Source: Nocardioides caldifontis
GTDB lineage: Bacteria > Actinomycetota > Actinomycetes > Propionibacteriales > Nocardioidaceae
Assembly: GCF_008087345.1 (NCBI RefSeq)
Contig: NZ_VHIB01000011.1
Span: forward strand, 124,001-188,000
DNA: 64,000 bases
Direction: 5' to 3'
Both the position numbers and the translations under genes were made by a program. The notes under the pieces were generated by a model, which was given only the letters and a program-made list of their open reading frames with translations, did not search any database and was not told where the DNA came from. How positions within the stretch are numbered: the first letter of the stretch is position 1; each line of letters opens with the position of its first letter. This document shows positions 8,738 through 20,380 of this stretch, piece by piece.

Positions 8738-8746
8738 CCTTCGCAC
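8735..8746 (+). promoter_or_regulatory. Leaderless-type -10 element for the 8747 gene
   Basis: TAGCCT at 8735-8740 is followed by 6 nt and then ATG. This spacing places transcription initiation at or next to the start codon, which is the common actinobacterial leaderless arrangement. No clear -35 box was seen. Confidence 0.35.
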
Positions 8747-9040
8747 ATGGACACCAGCGCCGAGGCCCGCGTCATCGCCTCCTTCACCCTGATCGTGGCG
8801 CTGATGCTGGGCGCCTGGAGCGGGCTCGACCACGTCCTCGCCGGGCCCTCCTCCCTGGTCCCGTCCACCGAGATCGCCCGACTCCTGGTGGCGGCGACGC
8901 CTTTCGCGGCGACCGCCGTGGCCTTCCAGGCAGCGCGTGCGGCGCGGGCCGCGTGGGCCCGGACGCTCGGCGGGGCTGCCGTGATGCTCGGTGTCCTCAC
9001 CAGCATCGGCGGGGTCCTGTACTTCGTCGCCAACACCTGA
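8747..9040 (+). CDS. Small membrane protein, 97 aa
   Basis: Three predicted helices (about 7-32, 43-60, 75-94) with an AARAARAAWAR segment between the second and third. No family was recognised. It starts 9 nt after the preceding membrane-protein stop and may have its own leaderless promoter. Codon bias and hydrophobic pattern support a real gene, but function cannot be inferred. Confidence 0.6.
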   Translation: MDTSAEARVIASFTLIVALMLGAWSGLDHVLAGPSSLVPSTEIARLLVAATPFAATAVAFQAARAARAAWARTLGGAAVMLGVLTSIGGVLYFVANT

Positions 9041-9319
9041 CCCGGCTCCTCGCCCCGGTCCTCGGCGGGCACGAGGCCGGTCGCGTACGGTTTGCCGGAC
9101 ACCCCTGTGTCTGTCGTGTCTGCGGCCTCGCGCGCCCTTGCCGGCACCTCACCGGTCGAGCGTCCGGACGCTCTTCCCGCGACGCTCGCAGCCACTGTCG
9201 GAGCGGACGAGGCCTGTTCGCTGCCCGTTCCCGAGCCGCCCGGCCGGTGGGACGCCCAGCACGCCCGTGCGGCGCCCGCTGCGGCTGCCGACGACCTGGC
9301 GCAGCTCGTCGGCAGTCGC
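9041..9319. other. Gene-poor stretch, nothing recognised
   Basis: This stretch separates the small membrane protein from the broken phosphatase gene. Frames on both strands are open for parts of it, but none gives a recognisable protein, good start context or family-like pattern. It may be decayed sequence belonging to the adjacent pseudogene. Confidence 0.4.
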
Positions 9320-9733
9320 CTAAGTGGTGGGGGCGAAGGTGGTCAGTGGGACGCCCGGACGCACGGTCGGCCTCTCGACTGGGTCGCGAGGAGGTCGCTC
9401 TCTGACGCAGCCGTCAGCGCGGCTGAGCGCGAGCCGCCGGCGCCTTCCTGCCGAAGGTGCAGTGCACCAACGCGGCGTGGCCCGCGCCGACCAGGTCGGC
9501 GACGGGCCGGGCGATGCCGAGGGTGAGCTCCGGGTGAGGCAGCTCGTCACCGTCGGCGAGCGGCGCCTTGAGGTACATCAGCCCGTCGATCTGGTCCGCG
9601 GACGGGTACGCCTCCGCGAGGTCGAGCACGACCGCGATGCCGGTGTTCCTGACCCAGCCGAAGTCGACGGGGCACCCGCCGTGCCACAGCTGGTCGGTGA
9701 TGAGCTCGGTCGGCCGGTCAGCATGGTCGACGC
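9320..9733 (-). pseudogene. Broken dual-specificity/tyrosine phosphatase-like gene
   Basis: The minus strand reads a phosphatase-like segment from about 9733 (PTELITDQLWHGGCPVDF) through DLAEAYPSADQIDGLMYLKAP to the P-loop start VHCTFGRK near 9450. In intact enzymes HC is followed by five residues and then R (HCX5R). Here this frame continues APAARAQPR and stops at 9414. A one-base shift restores a plausible continuation, RRRLALSRADGCVRERPP..., which runs to a stop at about 9320. No in-frame ATG or GTG precedes the domain. The frameshift and missing start together indicate a pseudogene. The alternative is a sequencing error. Confidence 0.5.
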
Positions 9734-9772
9734 CGTTTACCCGCGCAGCCGCTCGCCACCCACGACCTCCCG

Positions 9773-9789
9773 GAGCAGCGAGACTGCTC
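9773..9789 (+). promoter_or_regulatory. Hairpin immediately before the CPCC-protein start
   Basis: GAGCAG and CTGCTC form a perfect 6-bp stem around CGAGA, ending 2 nt before the ATG at 9792. A GAGACT box 6 nt before the ATG resembles a degenerate leaderless -10. The two readings exclude each other: if the transcript starts at the ATG, the hairpin is only in DNA. Confidence 0.3.
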
Positions 9790-9791
9790 TC

Positions 9792-10430
9792 ATGCATCCC
9801 TGCCCGTGCTGCGGCTACCGGACCCTGCCGGGTCGCGCCGACTACGACGTGTGCCCGGTGTGCTGGTGGGAGGACGACGGTGGCGAGCCGTGGGAGCTCA
9901 GCGGTCCGAACGGACGCACGCTGGTCGAGGCGCAGCAGGAGTTCCTGGCGGAGCGCCGCCCGTACCGACTGCGACCGGGCTCGGTGCGCGCCCCAAAGAA
10001 GCACGAGGCCCGCGACCCGGGCTGGCGGCCGTACGAGCTGACCGACGACCTCGTCGCCCGGGTGCGGCGGACGCACGAGGAGGAGCGGCGCCGGTGGGAC
10101 GAGGAAACCCGTCGCGTGGCGCAGGAGATCGCTGACGACCCCGAGGGGCCGTTCAAGGCGTACAACGCGGGCCTGCGCTCGTTGCGGTCGCAGGCGCCTG
10201 CGCTGTCGCACCAGGAGGTCAAGCAGCGGCTGCGCGACCTCGGTCGGGAGCACGGCGTCACGCTGCCCGAGGCGTACCTGGAGCTCCAGTCCCGGCTCAC
10301 CCAGGACGAGCACTTCTACCGCCGGCACCCTCTCCACGCGGCTCTATGGCTGCTCCGCCACAGCCGGCCCGGGACGTTCCTGCGGCGGTGGGCGGAGCTG
10401 CGTACCGGCAGCTTCCGCCTGAGCGGCTGA
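9792..10430 (+). CDS. CPCC-type cysteine-rich zinc-ribbon protein
   Basis: A 212-residue protein. Its N-terminus carries the CPCC signature (C4, C6, C7) and a second pair CPVC (C21, C24) followed by WWEDDGGEPWELSGPNG, a layout typical of the CPCC cysteine-rich domain that probably binds zinc. The domain covers about residues 1-65. The remainder is charged, arginine/glutamate-rich and probably helical (HEEERRRWDEETRRVAQE), with no recognised domain. CPCC proteins occur near toxin/immunity and other accessory loci, but the role of this one is unknown. The start is set by the motif itself. Confidence 0.75.
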   Translation: MHPCPCCGYRTLPGRADYDVCPVCWWEDDGGEPWELSGPNGRTLVEAQQEFLAERRPYRLRPGSVRAPKKHEARDPGWRPYELTDDLVARVRRTHEEERRRWDEETRRVAQEIADDPEGPFKAYNAGLRSLRSQAPALSHQEVKQRLRDLGREHGVTLPEAYLELQSRLTQDEHFYRRHPLHAALWLLRHSRPGTFLRRWAELRTGSFRLSG

Positions 10431-10762
10431 CCAGGCCCCGCGACCTGGCGAGCGCTCCCCCAGAGCGATGCGCTGGGCTGCACGGCCGGACGAGGCGACC
10501 AACGCCCGGCGGACTGCGGGCTCGTCGAACAGGTCGACCGCAATCCCGGGCCCGCCATCCCGGCCGCGGGTGTGCCGTGATCACACTCCGCATGGTGCGC
10601 TGACCGTCGTCCGCGGCGCCGGATCGCTCGACCTGGCTCCGGCGATGGCCACCACTGGGGGACGAGGCTGGTCGTCACCCCGCTGACGAAGCCTGGCCCC
10701 GACCGGCCCGCGCGCCTAACGTGCCGGAGACGGGCGGACGCCCGCGAGAGGGAGGGCTGTCG
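10431..10762. other. Intergenic stretch of 332 nt, nothing recognised
   Basis: No convincing gene on either strand; the open frames are arginine/proline-rich and lack family features. TAACGT at about 10717-10722 could be a -10 box for the YCII gene at 10763, whose ribosome site is GGGAGGG at about 10750-10756. No hairpin with a T-tract was seen. Confidence 0.4.
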
Positions 10763-11128
10763 ATGACGAAGTACCTGATCACGTTCCCCACCGGCGCGAT
10801 GGACCACGTTTCCGTTGAGGAGATGGCCGAGGTGGGCCGGGCCGCGCACGCGGTCTGCCGGGAGGCGATCAGCGCGGGTGCGTACGTCGTCAGCGGCGGC
10901 ATGGCGACGGAGCCCGGGGACCTCGTGGGCACCGACGGGACGGTCTCCGCCGGAGCGGTGCCGACGCTCCTCGGCGGGATCGCGATCGTGGACGTCCCGA
11001 CCCGCGAGGAGGCGCTGGAGTGGGCCGCGAAGTTCGCGGCCGCGTGCCGCTGCGCGCAGGAGGTCCGAGCGGTCATGGACGACGCCGAGCTCGAGGCGAT
11101 GCTGGGCGAGGTCGCGGGGGCCAGGTGA
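10763..11128 (+). CDS. YCII-related domain protein
   Basis: A 121-residue ferredoxin-like YCII/DGPF-fold protein (MTKYLITFPTGAMDHVSVEEM, then YVVSGGM, then GGIAIVDVPTREEALEWAAKFA). YCII proteins form small dimers, and some are linked to ECF sigma factors. This one lacks the DGPF motif of the better-known group and has no sigma gene next to it. The ATG at 10763 has a GGGAGGG site about 6 nt upstream. Biochemical function unknown. Confidence 0.8.
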   Translation: MTKYLITFPTGAMDHVSVEEMAEVGRAAHAVCREAISAGAYVVSGGMATEPGDLVGTDGTVSAGAVPTLLGGIAIVDVPTREEALEWAAKFAAACRCAQEVRAVMDDAELEAMLGEVAGAR

Positions 11129-11338
11129 CCGCGTGCTCCCGCTGCGCGTCGTAGCGGCTCCTTCTCCCCGGCCACGTCAGGGCCAGCATCCCGACGCCGA
11201 TCTCGACCCAGGACGGCACGACTGAGCCGGCCCCACGGACCGGATCATGTCGGTCGGCTCACTTGATGGCGCAGGTGGAGCACCCGGTCGCCCTGGACCA
11301 GGGCTGGACCGGTTCTCCCCAACCAGGCAGGGGCTTGC

Positions 11339-11362
11339 GTGGTTTCGGCAGGCTCAACCACC
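11339..11362. repeat. REP-like palindromic repeat, copy 1
   Basis: A 24-nt element with GTGGTT and AACCAC arms, 10 nt past the carB stop codon. The same element, with partly matching left flank (CCCCAA-CAGG-), recurs at 47759. In the carB transcript it could fold as a weak terminator or 3' stabiliser. Related copies are at 47759, 47785 and 60035. Confidence 0.7.
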
Positions 11363-11371
11363 CTGGGCGAC

Positions 11372-14676
<3,305 letters not shown>

Positions 14677-14677
<1 letters not shown>

Positions 14678-15795
14678 CAGGCCTTGTCCCCCATCAGCTC
14701 GCAGAACCGGTCGAAGAGGTAGGCCGCGTCGTGCGGTCCGGCCGCGGCCTCCGGGTGGTACTGCACCGAGAACGACTTGAGGTTCCCGTCGGCGTCGCGG
14801 AGCTCCAGCCCCTCGACGACGTTGTCATTCAGACAAATATGGCTCACGCTTGCCTCGCCGTACGGCGTGGTGGTCGGCCGGTCGAGCGGCGCGTCGACGG
14901 CGAACCCGTGGTTGTGGGCCGTCACCTCCACGCGCCCGGTGGTGCGGTCCATCACCGGCTGGTTGATGCCGCGGTGACCGTACTTCAGCTTGTAGGTGCC
15001 GAACCCGAGGGCCCGGCCGAACAGCTGGTTGCCGAAGCAGATCCCGAAGTAGGGGATCCCGCGCTGCAGCGCCGCCTCCAGCAGCTCGATCTGATGGGTC
15101 GTCGCCGCCGGGTCCCCGGGGCCGTTGGAGAAGAACAGCCCGTCCGGCTGAACCGCCAGGACGTCGTCGATCGTCGACACGGCGGGAAGCACGTGCACCT
15201 CGATGCCGCGCTCGCTCATCATCCGCGGGGTGTTCGACTTGATGCCGAGGTCGACCGCCGCGACGGTGAACCGCTTCTCCCCCACCGCCGGGACGACGTA
15301 GGGCTCGCTGGTCGTGACCTCGTCGGCCAGCTCGAGCCCCGTCATCTCCGCGGACTCCTTCACCCGCGCCAGCAGCGCGGCCGGGTCCGTCTCCACCGTC
15401 GAGATCCCGACGCGCATCGCGCCCCTTTCCCGCAGGTGGCGGGTCAGCGCACGGGTGTCGACCCCGGAGATGCCCACGACGCCCTGGTCGCGCAGCGCGT
15501 CGTCGAGGCTGCGCCGCGACCGCCAGCTGCTCGGCACCCGGGCCGGGTCGCGCACGACGTAGCCGGCCACCCAGATGCGGCTGCTCTCCGGGTCCTCGTC
15601 GTTCATCCCGGTGTTGCCCACGTGCGGTGCCGTCATCACCACGACCTGCCGGTGGTACGACGGGTCGGTCAGCGTCTCCTGGTAGCCGGACATCCCCGTC
15701 GAGAACACCGCCTCGCCGAACGTCTCCCCTTCGGCCCCGAACGGCTCGCCGCGGAACGTGCGACCGTCCTCGAGGACCAGCAACGCCTCTGCCAT
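14677..15795 (-). CDS. carA: Carbamoyl-phosphate synthase small subunit
   Basis: Glutamine amidotransferase subunit that releases ammonia for CarB. The 372-residue protein has the N-terminal small-subunit domain ([29 protein letters not shown]). Its C-terminal class I amidotransferase domain has nucleophile C253 in GICFGNQ and a late HPEA histidine/glutamate pair ([14 protein letters not shown]). The ATG at 15795 ([11 protein letters not shown]) is chosen because it gives the standard N-terminus; upstream codons are not conserved-looking. It begins 1 nt after the pyrC stop, consistent with operon expression. Confidence 0.98.
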
Positions 15796-15796
15796 C

Positions 15797-17086
15797 TCAG
15801 AGCACCTTCCCGTCGAGCACGGTGGGCCGGCCGCGCAGGAACGTGGCGACCACGCGTCCCGGCAGCTCACGACCCGCGTAGGGGTTGTTCCGCGACAGGC
15901 TCGCGGTCTCCGTGGGGTCGACGACCCGGGTCACCGAGGCGTCGAACACCACGAGGTTGGCGGGCTCCCCCACCGCGATCGGCCGGCCGTGGTCGGCGAC
16001 CCGGCCGATCTCCGCGGGCCTGACCGACATCCGGTCCGCGACCTGCTCCCAGGTCAGCAGCCCGGTGTCGACCATCGTGTGCTGGACGACGGAGAGCGCG
16101 GTCTCGAGCCCGAGCATCCCGAACGCGGCTGCGGACCACTCGCAGTCCTTGTCCTCGTGCGGGTGCGGCGCGTGGTCGGTGGCGACGACGTCGATCGTGC
16201 CGTCAGCCAGGCCGGCGCGCACCGCCTCGACGTCGGCGGCGGTCCGCAGCGGCGGGTTGACCTTGAAGATCGGGTCGTAGGTTGCCGCGAGGTCGTCGGT
16301 CAGCAGCAGGTGGTGCGGCGTCACCTCCGCGGTGACGTTCCACCCGTTGCTCTTCGCCCAGCGCACCAGGTCGACCGACCCGGCGGTCGACAGGTGGCAG
16401 ACGTGCAACCGGCTCCCGACGTGGGCGGTCAGCAGGCAGTCGCGGGCGATGATCGCCTCCTCGGCGACCGCCGGCCACCCGCGCAGCCCGAGGCGACCGG
16501 AGAGGTCGCCCTCGTTCATCTGCGCGCCCTCGGTGAGCCGGGGCTCCTGGGCGTGCTGGGCGATCACGCCGTCGAACGCCTTGACGTACTCCAGCGCCCG
16601 GCGCATCAGGACCGCGTCGGAGACGCACTTGCCGTCGTCGGAGAACACCCGCACCCGAGCCGCGGAATCGGCCATCGCGCCCAGCTCGGCGAGCTGCTCG
16701 CCGGCGAGCCCGACGGTGACCGCGCCGACCGGGTAGACGTCGCAGTGACCCGCCTCGCGACCGAGCCGCCACACCTGCTCCACGACCCCCGCGGTGTCCG
16801 CGACGGGGTCGGTGTTCGCCATCGCGTGCACCGCGGTGAACCCGCCCTGGGCGGCCGCCCGGGTGCCCGTGTCGACGGTCTCCGCGTCCTCGCGGCCGGG
16901 CTCGCGCAGGTGGGTGTGGAGGTCCACGAGGCCGGGCAGCAGGACCGCGCCGCCGGCGTCGACGACCTCGGTCCCCTCCTCGGGGGTCAGCGACGCCCCG
17001 AGCTCGGCGACGACCCCGTCGCGCACCAGGACGTCGGTGGGCTCCCCGCCGTACGGACGGGCGTTCTTGATCAGGTACGAGGTCAC
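15797..17086 (-). CDS. pyrC: Dihydroorotase
   Basis: Zinc-dependent cyclisation of carbamoyl aspartate to dihydroorotate. The 429-residue protein belongs to the class I amidohydrolase-type dihydroorotases: HTH at 57-59 in [18 protein letters not shown] with a metal histidine, and DHAPH with the catalytic aspartate near the C-terminal third. The GTG at 17086 overlaps the pyrB stop (GTGA). In several actinobacteria a small extra gene separates pyrC and carA; it is absent here. Confidence 0.97.
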   Translation of the reverse strand: MTSYLIKNARPYGGEPTDVLVRDGVVAELGASLTPEEGTEVVDAGGAVLLPGLVDLHTHLREPGREDAETVDTGTRAAAQGGFTAVHAMANTDPVADTAGVVEQVWRLGREAGHCDVYPVGAVTVGLAGEQLAELGAMADSAARVRVFSDDGKCVSDAVLMRRALEYVKAFDGVIAQHAQEPRLTEGAQMNEGDLSGRLGLRGWPAVAEEAIIARDCLLTAHVGSRLHVCHLSTAGSVDLVRWAKSNGWNVTAEVTPHHLLLTDDLAATYDPIFKVNPPLRTAADVEAVRAGLADGTIDVVATDHAPHPHEDKDCEWSAAAFGMLGLETALSVVQHTMVDTGLLTWEQVADRMSVRPAEIGRVADHGRPIAVGEPANLVVFDASVTRVVDPTETASLSRNNPYAGRELPGRVVATFLRGRPTVLDGKVL

Positions 17087-18069
17087 TCGGACGCTCCCGG
17101 GTCGGAGGTGGTGAGGGTGGGCTCGGAGCTGCCGGCCAGCAGGAGGTAGAGCACCGCCATCCGGACGGCGACCCCGTTGGTCACCTGCTCGACGATGACC
17201 GAGCGGGAGGAGTCGGCGACGTCGGCGGTGATCTCCATGCCGCGGACCATCGGGCCGGGGTGCATGACGAGCGCGTGCTCCTGCAGCAGCCCCATCCGGC
17301 GGGAGTCCAGCCCGTAGCGGCGGGAGTACTCGCGCACCGTCGGGAAGTACGCGTCGCTCATCCGCTCGCGCTGGACCCGCAGCATCATCACCGCGTCGGC
17401 CTTGGGCAGCACCGAGTCGAGGTCGTACGACGTCTCGACGTCCCACCCCTCGACACCGACCGGCAGGAGGGTCGGCGGCGCCACCAGCGTGACCTCGGCG
17501 CCGAGGGTGCGGAGCAGCAGCGCGTTGCTGCGGGCGACCCGGCTGTGCAGGACGTCGCCCACCACCGCGATCCGGCGCCCGTCGAGCCCCCCACCGGACT
17601 TCCCGGCTCCGCCGGGGGCGAGGTGGCGCCACATCGTGAAGGCGTCGAGCAGCGCCTGGGTCGGGTGCTCGTGCGTGCCGTCGCCGGCGTTGATCACGCT
17701 CGACCTCGTCCAGCCGGTGTGCGCCAGCCGGTGCGGGGCGCCGCTGGCGGAGTGGCGGACCACGATCGCGTCGGCGCCCATCGCCTCGAGGGTCAGGGCG
17801 GTGTCCTTGAGGCTCTCGCCCTTGCTGAGGCTGGAGCCCTTGGCGGCGAAGTTGATGACGTCGGCCGAGAGCCGCTTCGCGGCCGCCTCGAACGAGATCC
17901 GGGTGCGGGTGCTGTCCTCGAAGAACAGGTTGACCACCGTGCGGCCGCGCAGCGCGGGCAGCTTCTTGATCGGGCGGTCCGCGAGGCTGCGCAGCTCCTC
18001 GGCGGTGCGCAGCACCAGCTCGGCGTCGTCGCGGGTCAGGTCGCCCGCGCTCAGCAGGTGGCGGTTCAT
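17083..18069 (-). CDS. pyrB: Aspartate carbamoyltransferase catalytic subunit
   Basis: Joins carbamoyl phosphate and aspartate, the committed step of pyrimidine synthesis. The 328-residue protein has STRTR at 53-57 (carbamoyl phosphate site), [10 protein letters not shown] in the middle and [12 protein letters not shown] toward the end. No regulatory pyrI gene is next to it, as is normal for organisms with PyrR control. The ATG at 18069 overlaps the pyrR stop (ATGA). Confidence 0.98.
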   Translation of the reverse strand: MNRHLLSAGDLTRDDAELVLRTAEELRSLADRPIKKLPALRGRTVVNLFFEDSTRTRISFEAAAKRLSADVINFAAKGSSLSKGESLKDTALTLEAMGADAIVVRHSASGAPHRLAHTGWTRSSVINAGDGTHEHPTQALLDAFTMWRHLAPGGAGKSGGGLDGRRIAVVGDVLHSRVARSNALLLRTLGAEVTLVAPPTLLPVGVEGWDVETSYDLDSVLPKADAVMMLRVQRERMSDAYFPTVREYSRRYGLDSRRMGLLQEHALVMHPGPMVRGMEITADVADSSRSVIVEQVTNGVAVRMAVLYLLLAGSSEPTLTTSDPGASE

Positions 18070-18683
18070 GCCGCACCCCCGCTGATCGTGACGTCGTCGG
18101 CGCCGTCGATCTCGCCGAGCCGCACCCTCACCGTCTCGTCGAGGGCGGTCGGGAGGTTCTTGCCGACGAAGTCCGCGCGGATCGGCAGGTCGCGGTGGCC
18201 GCGGTCGACGAGCACGGCGAGCCGCACCGCCCGCGGCCGGCCGACGTCGTTCATCGCGTCGAGCGCTGCCCGGATGGTGCGCCCCGAGAAGAGCACGTCG
18301 TCGACGAGCACGACGACCTTGTCGTCGATGCCGCCGGCGGGGATCTCGGTGGGGAGCAGCGCGCGCGGCGGGCGCATCCGCAGGTCGTCGCGGTACATCG
18401 TCACGTCGAGGGAGCCGACCGCGACGGGGCGCTCCTCGACGATGGCGATCCGCTCGGCGACGCGACGGGCGAGGGGCACGCCGCCGGTCGGGATGCCGAG
18501 GAGGACGAGGTCCGCGGCGCCCTTGTTGCGCTCGAGGATCTCGTGGGCGATCCGGGTCAGGGCCCGGGAGATGTCACGCGCGTCGAGGACGACCCGGCCT
18601 GCCGGTTCCTCGGGGGGCGTGGCTCCGACGGCGGTGTCGCCGGCGTCGGGCGGGGGAACGGGCTTCGCAGGCTGGGCATGCAC
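18066..18683 (-). CDS. pyrR: PyrR: bifunctional pyr operon RNA-binding regulator / uracil phosphoribosyltransferase
   Basis: Binds a loop in pyr mRNA when UMP is plentiful and reduces expression; it also has uracil phosphoribosyltransferase activity. The PRPP-binding motif [14 protein letters not shown] lies at about 123-136. The GTG at 18683 is chosen. A GTG at 18713 is also in frame, but the codons between them encode the AAGGAGGT ribosome site (read as RRRRRS), so that stretch is leader, not protein. The resulting 205-residue protein has about 30 extra Pro/Ala-rich N-terminal residues compared with the roughly 180-residue Bacillus protein. First gene of the operon. Confidence 0.95.
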   Translation of the reverse strand: MHAQPAKPVPPPDAGDTAVGATPPEEPAGRVVLDARDISRALTRIAHEILERNKGAADLVLLGIPTGGVPLARRVAERIAIVEERPVAVGSLDVTMYRDDLRMRPPRALLPTEIPAGGIDDKVVVLVDDVLFSGRTIRAALDAMNDVGRPRAVRLAVLVDRGHRDLPIRADFVGKNLPTALDETVRVRLGEIDGADDVTISGGAA

Positions 18684-18691
18684 GAGTGCGC

Positions 18692-18722
18692 CTGACCTCC
18701 TTCTCCGCCTCACGGGACGGCT
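18692..18722 (-). promoter_or_regulatory. PyrR-binding RNA loop and ribosome site of pyrR
   Basis: Read on the minus strand, CGTCCCGTGAGGCG at 18719-18706 matches the known PyrR binding consensus ARUCCNGNGAGGYU at all inner positions. The two outer positions differ together, C and G replacing A and U, which keeps the closing pair. CCG and CGG arms close the stem. The ribosome site AAGGAGGT follows within about 6 nt (about 18699-18692). Binding here would block ribosome access, the translational mode described for mycobacterial PyrR, rather than the Bacillus attenuation mode; no terminator hairpin with a U-tract is seen. Confidence 0.75.
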
Positions 18723-18758
18723 CGTTAAAGGACGTCGATCGCCGACACCCTAACAGGG

Positions 18759-19559
18759 TCAGCCGCAGCCGTTGAGCTGGGCGTCCTGGCCGACCCGCGA
18801 GAGCTTGGCCGGGTCGGTGCCGCACTGGACGACCCCGTGGTCGAGCCGCTGCCAGGCCGCGAAGGTGCCGCGCACCTCGGTCGGGCCGGCGTCGGAGGCT
18901 CCGTCCTGGCAGACGGTGGCGGTCCAGCGCCCCTCGCTCCGGGTGGCGTAGGCGTAGACGACGTAGGAGCGGTTCTTCCCCGAGGTGTTCCGCAGCCGGA
19001 GCGGGACGCGGAGCTCCTCCACCCCGTCGCGGACGACGCCGGCGCCGAGCCGCTCGACGACGGCGGCGCGCAGCGGGCCGGCGACCTCCGCACCCTGCGC
19101 GTCGACGATGCCGCTGAACAGCGCCTCGAAGAGCTCGACCTGCTCCCCCTTGGACCGGACGGCGCCTCCCGGGGCGACGCTGTGGACGGTGAACCCGAGG
19201 AGCTGCTCGGCCGTCCGGCGCACGTCGACCCGGGCCTCCGGCGTGAAGGCGGCGGGGTCGCACCCCTGCTCGGGCGGGTCGCTGGCGGCCGGGTCGTCGG
19301 CCGGCGCCGGAGGCTCGCTGCTCGCGGTGGGGGCCGGCGAGCCGGTGGGGTCCGACGACGGCTCCGTCGGGGAGGCGCTCGGGGACTCGCTGGTCGACTC
19401 GCTGGTCGACTCGCTGGGTGTGGGGCTCGCGGCCACGGACCCGGAGGCGTCCTCGGGCCGGTCCTCGTCGGACGAACACCCCGCCAGCGAGCCGGCAATG
19501 AGGACGACCGCCCCGACCACGACAACGCCGCCCCGCGCCCACCTCGTGTCCCGAGCCAT
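18759..19559 (-). CDS. Putative lipoprotein of unknown function
   Basis: A 266-residue exported lipoprotein. A hydrophobic segment at 10-27 ends in the lipobox LAGC (lipidated C28). A Ser/Pro/Glu/Thr-rich spacer follows to about residue 95 and includes a tandem STSESTSES run encoded by 12-nt repeats. The folded part (about 98-266) contains four cysteines that could form disulfides; no family was recognised. The ATG at 19559 is used because the signal peptide starts there. It lies on the same strand as pyrR, 75 nt upstream, but is probably a separate unit. Confidence 0.75.
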   Translation of the reverse strand: MARDTRWARGGVVVVGAVVLIAGSLAGCSSDEDRPEDASGSVAASPTPSESTSESTSESPSASPTEPSSDPTGSPAPTASSEPPAPADDPAASDPPEQGCDPAAFTPEARVDVRRTAEQLLGFTVHSVAPGGAVRSKGEQVELFEALFSGIVDAQGAEVAGPLRAAVVERLGAGVVRDGVEELRVPLRLRNTSGKNRSYVVYAYATRSEGRWTATVCQDGASDAGPTEVRGTFAAWQRLDHGVVQCGTDPAKLSRVGQDAQLNGCG

Positions 19560-19672
19560 GACCGGGACCCTAACGACCGGCGCCCGGCTCCCGCGCACCT
19601 GGCCGCATCTCTCTGTTCCGCGTCGCCTCCGAGCCCCTACCGTCGGTGGCTCCCGCACGACGAGGAGGAACC

Positions 19673-20368
19673 GTGGTCGACCGCCCCGAGCTCACCGGAG
19701 TCGGAGGTGTCCCCGAGACGCAGCTCGGTGGCGCGCTCGTCGACCGGCTGCCGGAGAACCTGGCCCCGGCGCCGTGGACCTGCCGGTGCGAGGCGGTCGT
19801 CTGGCTCTCGCGCGGTGGCCGTGCGGCGGCCGCCGCGACACCGTCCGCCGTGCGCGGCCGGGCGCTCGGCGTCGTCGGCGGGTTCGTCCGCTACGCCGAG
19901 ACCCCCGTCGGGGCGTACGACGAGGTGCTCGGCCTCGTCGCGTCGGCCGCAGGCAGGCGTGGCTGGGGCAGCGTCGCGTTCATGGCCGTCGACTCCGAGG
20001 CCAGCCTCGTCGGCGGCCGCACCAACTGGGCGATGCCGAAGACCCTCGCCTCGTTCACGGGCGGCGTGGGACGCGGCGAGACCTTCGCCGCCACCGGCGC
20101 CGACGAGCGCCGTTGGCGGGTCAGCGCGACGCCGGTCCGCGTGGGCCCGGCGCTCCCGGTGCGGCTCGTGGGCACCGCCCGGCAGCAGTTCCCCGGGGGC
20201 GCCGTGGGCGCCGCCCACCTCACCGGCCGCGGTCGGGTCCGTCCGGCGCTGGTGCAGGTCGAGGTGGCGTCCGACGGGCCGCTGCCGGCCTGGCTGCGCC
20301 CGGGGCGCCACCTGGGCGCCGTGATCGAGTCCGGCGAGTTCGCCCTGGACGCCCCCAGCCCGGAGTGA
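19673..20368 (+). CDS. Acetoacetate decarboxylase-like protein
   Basis: A 231-residue member of the acetoacetate decarboxylase superfamily. The GGRTNWAMPK segment places K123 where family enzymes carry the Schiff-base lysine, and FVRYAETPVGAYDEVLG matches the conserved N-terminal strand region. Members vary widely in chemistry, so the substrate cannot be named. The GTG at 19673 is chosen because GAGGAGGAA ends 2-3 nt upstream. It is divergent from the lipoprotein and convergent with the oxidoreductase. Confidence 0.75.
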   Translation: MVDRPELTGVGGVPETQLGGALVDRLPENLAPAPWTCRCEAVVWLSRGGRAAAAATPSAVRGRALGVVGGFVRYAETPVGAYDEVLGLVASAAGRRGWGSVAFMAVDSEASLVGGRTNWAMPKTLASFTGGVGRGETFAATGADERRWRVSATPVRVGPALPVRLVGTARQQFPGGAVGAAHLTGRGRVRPALVQVEVASDGPLPAWLRPGRHLGAVIESGEFALDAPSPE

Positions 20369-20380
20369 GGGCCGAGGGGT

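Noticed and set aside
10431-10762. Small genes in the gap before the YCII gene
   Set aside because: Frames on both strands are Arg/Pro/Ser-rich, lack ribosome sites and resemble no family.
14824-14850. Short AT-rich dip inside carA as a possible internal promoter or insertion
   Set aside because: It encodes the normal carA segment (SHICLNDNV) in frame; a local codon-use fluctuation is enough to explain it.
18684-18713. pyrR start at the upstream GTG (18713)
   Set aside because: The added codons consist of the PyrR loop edge and the AAGGAGGT ribosome site, read as a run of arginines, so they are leader RNA.
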